DNA of 64,000 bases from Saprospira grandis (lineage in GTDB: Bacteria > Bacteroidota > Bacteroidia > Chitinophagales > Saprospiraceae), in the NCBI RefSeq assembly GCF_027594745.1, contig NZ_CP110854.1, positions 3,427,501 to 3,491,500 of the forward strand, read 5' to 3'. Each line of letters opens with the position of its first letter. Position 1 is the first letter of the stretch. The notes beneath the pieces are model-generated. The model did no database searches. It was given only the letters and a program-made list of their open reading frames with translations, and was not told the DNA's origin. Positions 17,296-25,718 of the stretch are shown here, one piece after another. The position numbers and the translations under genes are program-made.

Positions 17296-17379
17296 AAGGG
17301 CAATTTATTAAATAAGGTAAAACTTGTTCTTATTCACTCTGAAGAAAGTGTATAAGGCAAAGACTGCTTGATCTGTTTG

Positions 17380-17387
17380 CAAAAGTA
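17380..17387 (-). promoter_or_regulatory. Bacteroidota -7 element before the aspartate kinase gene
   Basis: TACTTTTG on the minus strand fits TAnnTTTG, 85 bases before the start codon. No good -33 box seen. Confidence 0.4.
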
Positions 17388-17552
17388 CAATGAACTAGGC
17401 TAAAAACTAGGCATCTTCTAGTTGAAATGCTAATTTTACGCAGCTGGGCCTTAAAAACGGCTGTCTATGCGGAGGAAAGGGCCTAATATTATTATGCCTT
17501 AAGTTGCTTGCAGCTTTCATCTGGGGAGTGTAAAAGCGGAGGAGGAGCATTT

Positions 17553-17686
17553 GGCCTAGCGATGTGCAGCAGTGGCCCGCAGGGCCAGACCGAGCCGCTG
17601 AAAGCGGCGAAGGGCCGAGCGAATAGCGAGCTGCGGAACGTAGCGCCGCAAGGCGAAGCCGCAGCGGAGGCCCCTAAAAAAAAGAA
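17553..17686 (-). repeat. GGGGCC interspersed element, copy 7 (reverse)
   Basis: GGCCTAGCGATGTGCAGCAG, GGCCCGCAGGGCCAGACC, hairpin GCCGCTGAAAGCGGC, GGCCGAGCGAATAGCGAGCT and GGAGGCCCCTAAAAAA. Lies just upstream of the OmpA-family gene and fills most of the 17.3-17.7 kb gap. Confidence 0.88.
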
Positions 17687-17708
17687 AAAATAGACCAAAA
17701 AATAATAT

Positions 17709-18872
17709 ATGAATCGATCGACATTAGTGGCTTTAGCATTAGTTGCATTTTGCGGCATGCTAGGGGCTCAGACAGAAATCATTTATTTGGAGAACCCTTC
17801 ATTTGAGGACGAGCCACGGCCGGGTTGGCAGCCTAGGGGCTGGATAGACTGTGGATTTGCGGGGGAGTCTCCGCCCGATGTGCAGCCCTTTGGGGGCTTT
17901 GGCGTGACGCAGGCGGCGCATGACGACAACACCTATTTGGGGTTGGTGGTGCGAGACAACAAGACCTGGGAAGCGGTGAGTCAGCGATTGGCACGGCCGA
18001 TACGGGAGGGGCAATGTTATCGTTTTAGCATATACTTGGCACGGTCGGCGCAGTATGTGAGTCCGACCAAGCGCAAGCCCAATGAGTTGACCAACTTTAA
18101 CAAGGGGGCGATATTGCGGATATATGGGGGGAACTCTCCGCGGGAGAAGGCGGAATTATTGGCCAGTAGTGATATGGTGAGTCATACGGACTGGCGGCCC
18201 TATAAATTTGAGTTTACGCCAAAGAAAAGCTATCGATACTTTGTGTTGGAGGCCTATTATAAGACGCCCACCATGTTTTACTACAATGGGAACTTGTTGT
18301 TGGACAATGCCTCGGAGATTTACAGTTGTGAGATTCCGGAAGAAAAGCCGGACAACCCCATATTGGCACAGGTAGATCCGGAAAAGAAGACCAATGTCAA
18401 GCCATCGCCCAAGGAAGAGCCGGTATTGCCGGAGGCGAAAGAGGAGCCTAAAGAGGAGGTAAAAGAAGTGGATCGTGGGGATTTCAAGGGAGATTTGAAG
18501 GCGGAAGACTTGGCTTTGGGGGATAAATTCCGTTTGGACAACCTTTATTTTCAGGCGGATTCATCGAGCATTACGCCTGCGGCGGCATTGGAGTTGAATG
18601 AATTGGTGGCCTTTATGAAAAAGAACAAGGGCGTATCGATAGAAGTGGGGGGGCATACCAATGGCTTGCCCACGCATGACTACTGCGACAAACTATCGCG
18701 GGCTCGGGCCAAGAGCATTTCGGCTTATTTGACGGCCAAGGGGGTAGATCGTCGACGGATCAGTTATCGGGGATATGGTAAGCGCAAGCCCATAGCGGAT
18801 AATGAGACTCGGGAGGGGCGGAAGTGCAACCAGCGGGTAGAAATAAAAATTACAAAATTGGAGAGGAACTGA
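17709..18872 (+). CDS. Secreted OmpA-family protein with N-terminal beta-sandwich
   Basis: 387 residues. Signal peptide 1-20 (to MLGAQ). Residues 22-220 look like a carbohydrate-binding-like jelly roll (LENPSFEDEPRPGWQPRGW at the start, LLLDNASEIYSC at the end). A charged Pro/Glu/Lys linker (225-265) leads to an OmpA C-terminal domain: NLYFQADSSSITPAAALELN, EVGGHTNG, SRARAKSISAYL, RISYRGYGKRKP, NQRVEI, which binds peptidoglycan. Probably anchors an outer-membrane or cell-surface structure. The gene is richer in G-ending and GGGG codons than its neighbours. Confidence 0.85.
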   Translation: MNRSTLVALALVAFCGMLGAQTEIIYLENPSFEDEPRPGWQPRGWIDCGFAGESPPDVQPFGGFGVTQAAHDDNTYLGLVVRDNKTWEAVSQRLARPIREGQCYRFSIYLARSAQYVSPTKRKPNELTNFNKGAILRIYGGNSPREKAELLASSDMVSHTDWRPYKFEFTPKKSYRYFVLEAYYKTPTMFYYNGNLLLDNASEIYSCEIPEEKPDNPILAQVDPEKKTNVKPSPKEEPVLPEAKEEPKEEVKEVDRGDFKGDLKAEDLALGDKFRLDNLYFQADSSSITPAAALELNELVAFMKKNKGVSIEVGGHTNGLPTHDYCDKLSRARAKSISAYLTAKGVDRRRISYRGYGKRKPIADNETREGRKCNQRVEIKITKLERN

Positions 18873-18898
18873 CTCTTTGATTAACAATATATTAGCGA

Positions 18899-18927
18899 GC
18901 CTCCTTGAAAAAGGGGGCATTTTTTTT
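18899..18927 (+). terminator. Intrinsic terminator after the OmpA-family gene
   Basis: GCCTCCTT-GAAA-AAGGGGGC stem followed by eight T. Confidence 0.8.
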
Positions 18928-18936
18928 GCAAAAAGG

Positions 18937-18968
18937 TTTGGACAAATCAGAAAGCCGTCTTATATTTG
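18937..18968 (+). promoter_or_regulatory. Bacteroidota-type promoter for the tRNA cluster
   Basis: TTTG at 18937-18940, 20 bases, then TATATTTG at 18961-18968, a perfect TAnnTTTG. The first tRNA starts 10 bases after it. Matches the primary sigma factor promoter of Bacteroides/Flavobacterium. Confidence 0.85.
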
Positions 18969-18978
18969 CAACGCACTC

Positions 18979-19067
18979 GGAGGAATGGGTGAGTGGCTGA
19001 AACCACCAGTTTGCTAAACTGACGTACTTCGAAAGGGGTACCGCGGGTTCGAATCCCGCTTCCTCCG
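18979..19067 (+). tRNA. tRNA-Ser (anticodon GCU), first copy
   Basis: Acceptor GGAGGAA/TTCCTCC closes at 19066 with discriminator G19067; CCA follows (19068-19070). Anticodon loop TTGCTAA with GCT at 19013-19015; long variable arm CTTCGAAAGGGG; T-arm GCGGGTTCGAATCCCGC. Confidence 0.97.
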
Positions 19068-19090
19068 CCAGATTTTGGCTTTGGCCAATT

Positions 19091-19165
19091 CGGGGTTTGG
19101 CGCAGTTCGGTTAGCGCGCCTGCTTTGGGAGCAGGAGGTCACAGGTTCGAATCCTGTAACCCCGA
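19091..19165 (+). tRNA. tRNA-Pro (anticodon UGG)
   Basis: Acceptor CGGGGTT/AACCCCG, discriminator A19165; anticodon stem CCTGC/GCAGG with loop TTTGGGA, anticodon TGG at 19126-19128; T-loop GTTCGAATC. CCA is not encoded. Confidence 0.97.
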
Positions 19166-19226
19166 CAAAAAGGTCCTAATTATCGTAGAGATGATTGGGG
19201 CCTTTTATACTAAGTTTATGATATAT

Positions 19227-19315
19227 GGAGGAATGGGTGAGTGGCTGAAACCACCAGTTTGCTAAACTGACGTACTTCGAAAGGGGTACCGCGGGTTCGA
19301 ATCCCGCTTCCTCCG
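19227..19315 (+). tRNA. tRNA-Ser (anticodon GCU), second identical copy
   Basis: Identical over all 89 bases to the copy at 18979; flanks differ at once (no encoded CCA here). The pair flanks tRNA-Pro and borders the AT-rich STAND locus. Confidence 0.97.
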
Positions 19316-19320
19316 CTGCG

Positions 19321-19359
19321 AAAAAAACCCGACTACTGGGAAGTAGTTGGGTTTTTTTT
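19321..19359 (+). terminator. Terminator of the tRNA cluster
   Basis: AAAAAACCCGACTACT-GGGA-AGTAGTTGGGTTTTTT stem with T-run. Confidence 0.85.
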
Positions 19360-19381
19360 GTGGGTAAAATGGAGGGGAAGG

Positions 19382-19415
19382 AAATCCCCGAGCACTGGAG
19401 TGGTCGGGGATTTTT
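19382..19415. terminator. Second hairpin terminator
   Basis: AATCCCCGAGCACT / AGTGGTCGGGGATT with TTTTT after; could serve the tRNAs or, reversed, nothing near. It lies 130 bases beyond the stop of the STAND gene. Confidence 0.65.
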
Positions 19416-19545
19416 GTGTTGTGGTGGGGCTCTTCTTAATTTATATTAGTTCTTGCTAGTAATTATGTCGGTGAGGTGGTTGATGTCTGTTATGATTTCT
19501 TTTAGAGTGGAGCAAGCTACAATATAAATTATATGTACTTTGACA

Positions 19546-22500
19546 CTAATAATTTTTCCTTAAAAATCTATTAGCTTTTTCTTTGTCTGCATTTCTTAAG
19601 CAAGATTCAATTTTTTTATTGATATAACTCTTTATTGGGATCAATTTTATTCCCAGATCCGATTTATTAGCGATTTCCAATAAGTTTCTCCATTCTGAGG
19701 CTTGGATGTCTCCAATAATAACATCTCCAGAATAAGTCCCACCATTTTTTCTCCACATTAACTTGCCAAAAGTTTCTTTATCTTGATTTAATGAAATAAA
19801 TAACAAGAAAATCTCTTCAAATAATTTTTTTCTTGAATTTCTTATTAGGTCGACAATGATTTGCATTTTCCTGTAGTCTTTATTATTATCGACTACATAT
19901 TGTCTGATGAAATTATCTGCTTTTGAACTATATTCATCTTTGAGATTTCTAAAGAATACATTGCAGTAATGCTCTAAAATACCAAAGTATAAATCTTTCT
20001 CAATTACTAAGTCAAATACTTGGATAAGTGTATCTTCTATATTATCTATATTCCATACATAACTCATATCGCTATGGTCACCACTAAGACTATGTCTTTC
20101 AGTAGAAGAATATAGACTTTCAACAAACTCAATCAAGAAATTTTTATCAACCTTTAATATTTGCAAAAATCCTTTTCCTTGATAATCAAAATGATGTTGA
20201 ATAATATTTTGTTGGATATAAGCTTTTTTAATTAACTCAATATCATCTCCAAGCTTTTCAAAATGTTTACTGAAAAAGTCCATCCCAACTTGTAACCGTA
20301 AGCCTTTCTTTTCGTTCTTTTCAGTAATTAACTTTAAAATTATCAGAAACAGATTTGGCTTTACTTTTAAAAATCGCTCAAGTCTGCCAAAATGAATTGT
20401 ACTGGGTTTGTCCATTTTTGAAATTGTTTTAATCAATGAATCGGATAGTTTATCATTGATTAAAGTATCATCTATGTAATCATAAAATGATAATTCCCAG
20501 AGCTCTTTATTTTCAAATTGTGATTGCTGAATAAGTTTCCAAATTTGATTGACGGCATTCTCAACTTTCAACTGATTTCTAAAAGTAACTCTTGGAATAT
20601 AGTTAACCTGATTATCATTTTCAATTACTTTCTTTAACAAGGCAAGGCCTATTTTTAAGTCTTTTGAGTAATTTTCATCAATAACAAAATCTAGAGCATT
20701 GTTATAACTCCATTTGTTGTCCGCTGAATTCTTGAGTAAAATGAAAGTATCGTAAAAATTGTTGATTTCGTCTTCATTGGTTAAAATGAATGAGCTTCTT
20801 ATTTCTGCCTCTTTTAATCGCTCATATTCTCGCAAATCATCAAATTCATACAGTTCCCTATCTCTAAGTCTATCCCAATCAATTTTCAAAAAAGTTAAAT
20901 ATGTTTTATTGACAAATTTACCTGTTAGATTTGAGAATTCGGGTAAATTTAAATTGTATCTTCTAAACCACCTTATTTGGTTTTGGACATATTTACAATG
21001 TTCAAAACTTTGACTAGTTAAATGCTTGTTAATTATCTTGAGTATAAATAGGGCATCGAATGACATTATCTCTTTATTGTCTGGATAAACTCTTGAATAA
21101 TTCTTTAAAAGATTAAAAGCCAGAATTGGTTGAGAGTCAAAACTACTTTCTAGAGACTTCCAAATTTTTGTTCTGAATTCTTGAATAGTAACACTATTTG
21201 GAATCGGATATTGATAATGAATAAAACTATTTTTTCTACCTCCTTTTAATTGCTGGAATTTATAAGAAAGAAAAGTTTTAGCAAGTTCGTAAAAGGATGT
21301 ATAAAATAATAACAAATTATTTTCTACTCCTCTTATTAGAATATCGAATAAAATTTTTTGCCTATAAAAGTTCGAATATTCATCATCTTTATCAAAAACC
21401 AATAAATCTCTAATTTTATGTATCAATTCGGGCAACTTATTCGGTTTACGTGATACATACTCAAATAATAATTCAATAGAATCCTTTAAATTTTTACTAT
21501 GAAGACGAAAAAAATTACCTAGTAGTTCAATGATTTCATCTTTGTCATAATTGAACTGATTTGTTTCATAAGAAGTATCGTATGTAGTTTCTTCTACTTT
21601 GGGAAGTGCTTCTATTTGCTGATATGTAAACTCTAAAGTTTGGTCTTGTAAATAGAACCAAAATGAATTGAGAAAATCAAAAGATTTGTTGCTGTCAGAA
21701 CTAATGTGCGTCCAATAATCTACCAAGTCGGGGTTAATTTTGTCCATTACATTTTGTGGACCAAAAGTATTGTTGGCAGGAATAATAGTATCTTTAAATC
21801 TAATTTTATAGTTTTCAAAGTAGTTCTTTAGGAGAGTGCTGAATGAAAGTAAATTATCTTTGATAAATGCTTTGTAAAAGAAAAAAGTCGCAAGATTTTG
21901 CTCTGGCACTTTCACGTGTTCAAATTGAATTTCTACCAACTCTAATTTGTCGAGAGTATCAATTATATCAATAAAATCATTATACGAAACATCAAACTCT
22001 TTTAAAATCGATTCTGTTACTTCTCTATTTTTATACGGAATAGTATAAAAGAAAGCAATTAGTCCAAGACATTTTATGTTTAAAGGGCTTTCAAACTCAC
22101 CATCATCTTTGATGAAGGTTGAAAAATACTTTTCAAATAAATCGGATACATTGTGAAGGGCATATAAATTTTGTTCTTTTTTAGCTAAAAGCGATGTCAT
22201 TATAGCCAATCTTGGATTTCCATCAGCAATTCTTACTATTTCCTTATGGTAATCAGGGTTTAATATTTTAAATGGCTCAGGTTTTATTATATCAATAATT
22301 TGTTCATCTGAAAGCTTGAACAAGTCTATTCGTTGAGTTGAAAATTCTTGACATTTTCTGCCAATTTCTTGAAACGCATAATCCCTAACTGTAATTATTA
22401 TCTTAAGTTTTCCGTTTCTATTGGCTTTAAAAAAACCTGTTATTTGTTCAAATGCATCAATTCTATTTGCATCATCTACAAAAAGTATATAATCTTTGTC

Positions 22501-23280
22501 TACATCAAAATATTGGTACAAATCGTCAAGTAGAGTATGGCTTTTGTAAGAAACACAGTAAGCCTGAAAAGAATTGTTTTTAGATAGGTAATTATTGATA
22601 GCTTCAAGTGCTAACTTTGTTTTTCCAACTCCTGGCGCTCCTGTAAGAATTATAAAGTCGTGACTATCTATGGCATTACTTAATTCTTCAAGTTCTGTTT
22701 CTCTATGTAGAAATGTATTGTTTAATGGTGTCGCAATACCTTTTGAAGCTCTATCATACTCCTTGATGAAGTTTTCTATTGAAACTATTTGACCTGTATC
22801 TAAAGGTAGACCTAAATAATGATGAGCTAAATCTCTATGATTTAAGTGAAGTTCTAAAGCTAGTTCTTGTAACATCAAATATTTAATTATAATATCAGCT
22901 TTATAACTTTGAGCAAGTGTATCTAATTCGATTATTTTATCTTGACCTATATTCCAATTAAAACAAAGAATGATTTCTTGAATTTTTTCAATGGGGATTT
23001 TTGTCTTGTCTGGGTTAAAACAAGCTTTTATGTCATTGGCAAGCTTGTTTTTTGTACTTGTATCAGTTGTTATTTCAGCGTACAAAAAATTTCCGTTAGG
23101 TAATTGGAAGAAAGTATCAGGTGTTCCTTTTGTTGTCTTTTGTTTCCCTATTTGGCTTCCTGTTCTAGATATAGCTAAATAGTTATTATCTCTAATAGTT
23201 AAATAACTATCGCAAAGCTCTTGAAATCTAGTTCCGTTAATTTCTTTTAGCCGATTTTCTATTGTTTGTAGTCTACTCAT
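19546..23280 (-). CDS. STAND NTPase with N-terminal nuclease-like domain (AVAST-like candidate defence protein)
   Basis: 1244 residues from ATG 23280 (TTG at 23289 also in frame). Residues 1-140 resemble an Mrr/Cap4-type PD-(D/E)XK fold: GTPDTFFQLPNGNFLYAEIT, where Asp55 and Glu69 fit but the usual Lys is Thr71, so catalysis is doubtful. Residues 190-420 are a STAND ATPase: Walker A GAPGVGKT (214-221), Walker B YILFVDDAN (264-272), IIITVRD sensor (294-300) and DGNPRLA, the GxP-like motif. The remaining 800 residues are helical with no clear repeats, expected to be the sensor. The gene is far AT-richer than its neighbours and adjoins tRNA genes, signs of transfer. Resembles antiviral Avs proteins by layout; target unknown. 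Confidence 0.8.
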   Translation of the reverse strand: MSRLQTIENRLKEINGTRFQELCDSYLTIRDNNYLAISRTGSQIGKQKTTKGTPDTFFQLPNGNFLYAEITTDTSTKNKLANDIKACFNPDKTKIPIEKIQEIILCFNWNIGQDKIIELDTLAQSYKADIIIKYLMLQELALELHLNHRDLAHHYLGLPLDTGQIVSIENFIKEYDRASKGIATPLNNTFLHRETELEELSNAIDSHDFIILTGAPGVGKTKLALEAINNYLSKNNSFQAYCVSYKSHTLLDDLYQYFDVDKDYILFVDDANRIDAFEQITGFFKANRNGKLKIIITVRDYAFQEIGRKCQEFSTQRIDLFKLSDEQIIDIIKPEPFKILNPDYHKEIVRIADGNPRLAIMTSLLAKKEQNLYALHNVSDLFEKYFSTFIKDDGEFESPLNIKCLGLIAFFYTIPYKNREVTESILKEFDVSYNDFIDIIDTLDKLELVEIQFEHVKVPEQNLATFFFYKAFIKDNLLSFSTLLKNYFENYKIRFKDTIIPANNTFGPQNVMDKINPDLVDYWTHISSDSNKSFDFLNSFWFYLQDQTLEFTYQQIEALPKVEETTYDTSYETNQFNYDKDEIIELLGNFFRLHSKNLKDSIELLFEYVSRKPNKLPELIHKIRDLLVFDKDDEYSNFYRQKILFDILIRGVENNLLLFYTSFYELAKTFLSYKFQQLKGGRKNSFIHYQYPIPNSVTIQEFRTKIWKSLESSFDSQPILAFNLLKNYSRVYPDNKEIMSFDALFILKIINKHLTSQSFEHCKYVQNQIRWFRRYNLNLPEFSNLTGKFVNKTYLTFLKIDWDRLRDRELYEFDDLREYERLKEAEIRSSFILTNEDEINNFYDTFILLKNSADNKWSYNNALDFVIDENYSKDLKIGLALLKKVIENDNQVNYIPRVTFRNQLKVENAVNQIWKLIQQSQFENKELWELSFYDYIDDTLINDKLSDSLIKTISKMDKPSTIHFGRLERFLKVKPNLFLIILKLITEKNEKKGLRLQVGMDFFSKHFEKLGDDIELIKKAYIQQNIIQHHFDYQGKGFLQILKVDKNFLIEFVESLYSSTERHSLSGDHSDMSYVWNIDNIEDTLIQVFDLVIEKDLYFGILEHYCNVFFRNLKDEYSSKADNFIRQYVVDNNKDYRKMQIIVDLIRNSRKKLFEEIFLLFISLNQDKETFGKLMWRKNGGTYSGDVIIGDIQASEWRNLLEIANKSDLGIKLIPIKSYINKKIESCLRNADKEKANRFLRKNY

Positions 23281-23398
23281 ATCAGTCAATTTTATCTAGG
23301 GTAGAGGATGTGTATATTTGTGCGATTATTTATGTGTCGTAAAACGAGTTTTGCTAAATATAGACTTTACTTCATCTGAGACAATAATAGTATATTTT

Positions 23399-24025
23399 TT
23401 AAATATTTCCCACACTACCTCCCCCCACAACAACCTCAAAGCAAATTTTCAAATCACTATATTTTACAGCCTTCAGCCCCAGTTTTTTGAGGCGAGCCAG
23501 CGACAAACTCTTTTGATCGCCTAGTTCTTCATTCAAAAGGGAAGTTGGAGCCAGATAAAAACACCATTGGTCCATATCCAGCGGGTTGATCGTTGCTTGA
23601 TCCTTATGATCCAACAGGCAGAAAATATAAATATCTGCCTGCCTTTTGTATGTTTCCGAGTAATTTCCATCCTGCAGCAGCCCTTTAGTAGGCGCAATTC
23701 CAAAGCTAATACTAGATAGCTTTTTCTGCGCCCATGCTTGGATATAAGCAGCAGATTTTATCTCAATTTTGACCTTCCCTTTTTCTGTTTGGGTTTCAAA
23801 ATCATAGGCATCCCACTCTAAACGGCTAGGGGAATTTATGTCTAGCGCCATTTTTACAATGAATTCCGCCAGAATGCCTCTAGTTCGGTTTTCTATTAAG
23901 TTCGATTGATTCCATTTCCAGAAATCCACCAGCTTAAATGCTAAGGATTTGGAGTTGGCTAGAAAAGCGGTATCCTCTTCTAAGTTAGGGGGAGTATAGT
24001 CTGTTTGGTAGGTCTTTTTGTTCAT
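23399..24025 (-). CDS. PD-(D/E)XK nuclease-like hypothetical protein
   Basis: 208 residues. RGILAEFIVKMAL (49-61) gives a conserved Glu54, WDAYDF (71-76) an Asp, and KVKIEIKSAAYIQAW the ExK (Glu88, Lys90) then a downstream Gln, the order of a restriction-endonuclease-like core. Later RQADIYIFCLLDH and QWCFYLAPTSLL are beta strands. I know the pattern only from unannotated bacterial proteins often found in accessory DNA. About 120 bases upstream of the STAND gene on the same strand, but base composition is closer to the host. Confidence 0.6.
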   Translation of the reverse strand: MNKKTYQTDYTPPNLEEDTAFLANSKSLAFKLVDFWKWNQSNLIENRTRGILAEFIVKMALDINSPSRLEWDAYDFETQTEKGKVKIEIKSAAYIQAWAQKKLSSISFGIAPTKGLLQDGNYSETYKRQADIYIFCLLDHKDQATINPLDMDQWCFYLAPTSLLNEELGDQKSLSLARLKKLGLKAVKYSDLKICFEVVVGGGSVGNI

Positions 24026-24134
24026 TTGAGTGGGGGCGGTATATAGTTAAGGGATAAGGCGCTTTTCTATTTATTATGGAATAGAGTATAAGATAGTCAT
24101 CCTTCCTATAAAAACAAAGTCCAGCGGTTAGAGC

Positions 24135-24169
24135 AAAAAAAAACGCCTAGCTCTCACTAGGCGTTTTTA
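24135..24169 (-). terminator. Terminator after the sorting-domain hydrolase
   Basis: AACGCCTAG-CTCTCA-CTAGGCGTT with A/T-runs on both sides. Confidence 0.88.
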
Positions 24170-24187
24170 TACTCTTTACTAAGCAAT

Positions 24188-25447
24188 CTATCTGAAAATC
24201 ACTTTCCGTTCCAAACGCTGCCCATTTTCTAGTTGCAGACGCAGAACATACAAACCTGCAGGCAATTGCTGACGCTGAATCTCAATCTGCTGAGCGGGCG
24301 TTTCGGCCCACTGACGCAACTGACGCCCCTGAAGATCATAGAGCGAGAGCTGTAGCTGCCCCGCTGGCCAGTTGTTGAGGCGAAGGAATACCCGCTCTTG
24401 AGCAGGATTAGGAAAAACTTGGCCTTCTACCAAAGGCACCGAAAGTTCGTCTACTCCAGCAGCCAAACCACAAACCTCATTGTGCAAAAACAAAAAGCTG
24501 TTGTCAAAAACAGAGTCTTGCCATGTAGGCACATTAGGGCCTCCAGACATATAACTAACGTGGTCATTGCTATTCGGAATGGTAATCAACCCATTGGTCA
24601 AGCCCAAATCATTGGCCTTTTGCGTGATCGTTTCGCTGCCCTCTACATAGACAATGTCCACGCTGAATCCCCCTGCACTAATAGAGGCAAAACCAGGACC
24701 ATAAGGCACTACATCATCGCCATCATCATGCACCGAAAATACGGGCGGATCGTTGGCATCCATCCAGCTCGTACGAGCCAAAGCGCCAGAATAGTTAATC
24801 ACGGCATGGATCTCAGAAGAATACTGATAGTTAGAAGAACTGTTGCCTTCTAAGCCACCATTATTCTGAATAATCGTGTCAATATGAGCCGGAATGGGGT
24901 CTGTAGCATCTACAAAACCGGCTTGCATGGCTGTAATTGCCCCAGCAGAAACACCTCCTGCAAAAATGTAATTAGTATCAATCTGATAAGGGTTGCCATT
25001 GGCCGCATCTTCCCGCAATTTACGGACAGATGCTTTCATGTCGCCCATCGCCTTGATGGCCACATCTAAAAAGTCAAATGAATCGGGCAAGGGAAAAAAA
25101 GGCCCATCATACAAACGATAATCAATGGCTACAGCCACATAGCCCTGCTGCGCCGAGTAATGGCAAAGACTAGCCAATTGCTCCCGATCGCCAGAAATAA
25201 AGCTGCCGCCAAAGGCCCAAATAATAGCCGGCCGATCGCTGATTTGATCATTCGCCGGATAATAAATATCCATATACAATTGCTGTGTATCGCCATTAAA
25301 GGTAACGTTCTCCCCAAATTGTACCGCCAAAGCCGTGTCAATATCAGTGAAGATAAGCTCCCGATAACGCTGCCCATCACAGCCGTTTTGAGCCATTAGG
25401 CTCGACCCAAAAAACAGGGCCATTAAGAAGTAAAATAGCTTGCTCAT
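24188..25447 (-). CDS. Secreted alpha/beta-hydrolase (esterase) with type IX secretion sorting domain
   Basis: 419 residues. Signal peptide 1-19 (ends LMAQ). Alpha/beta-hydrolase core about 35-325: oxyanion region IIWAFGGSFISGDREQL (HGG-like), nucleophile elbow AGGVSAGA (GxSxG), acid region PPVFSVHDDGDDVVPY and His in PNSNDHVSY. Related to carboxylesterases/feruloyl esterases. Residues 340-419 are a type A sorting domain: VFPNPAQERVFLRLNN, LSLYDLQGRQL, LPAGLYVLRLQ, RKVIFR. It should cross the outer membrane by the T9SS and be attached or released. Substrate unknown. Confidence 0.88.
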   Translation of the reverse strand: MSKLFYFLMALFFGSSLMAQNGCDGQRYRELIFTDIDTALAVQFGENVTFNGDTQQLYMDIYYPANDQISDRPAIIWAFGGSFISGDREQLASLCHYSAQQGYVAVAIDYRLYDGPFFPLPDSFDFLDVAIKAMGDMKASVRKLREDAANGNPYQIDTNYIFAGGVSAGAITAMQAGFVDATDPIPAHIDTIIQNNGGLEGNSSSNYQYSSEIHAVINYSGALARTSWMDANDPPVFSVHDDGDDVVPYGPGFASISAGGFSVDIVYVEGSETITQKANDLGLTNGLITIPNSNDHVSYMSGGPNVPTWQDSVFDNSFLFLHNEVCGLAAGVDELSVPLVEGQVFPNPAQERVFLRLNNWPAGQLQLSLYDLQGRQLRQWAETPAQQIEIQRQQLPAGLYVLRLQLENGQRLERKVIFR

Positions 25448-25566
25448 AAAATATGATGTTGTTGGTTACTGCAATACAGCAATATTACAAAAAAAAATTC
25501 TTTTGTAAAATTATTGTTAAGCCGTAAACTCTCCTCAATATCACTTAGTTTGAAGAACTAATATTT

Positions 25567-25691
25567 ATTTTTTGGGGCCTCCGCAGCAAAGCTGCGGCGC
25601 TACGCTTTGGGGCTCGCAGGTTTGCTCGGCCCTGCGGCGCTTGCAGCGCCTGGGTCTGGCCCTTCGGGCCACCCCGCCGCATCGCTAGGCC
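25567..25691 (+). repeat. GGGGCC interspersed element, copy 8 (forward)
   Basis: TTTTTTTGGGGCCTCCGC, hairpin GCAGCAAAGCTGC, CTCGCAGGTTTGCTCGGCCC, hairpin GGCGCTTGCAGCGCC, GGTCTGGCCCTTCGGGCCAC and CGCATCGCTAGGCC. Confidence 0.88.
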
Positions 25692-25718
25692 AAATGGAAT
25701 TCCTAGACTTCAAGCAGC

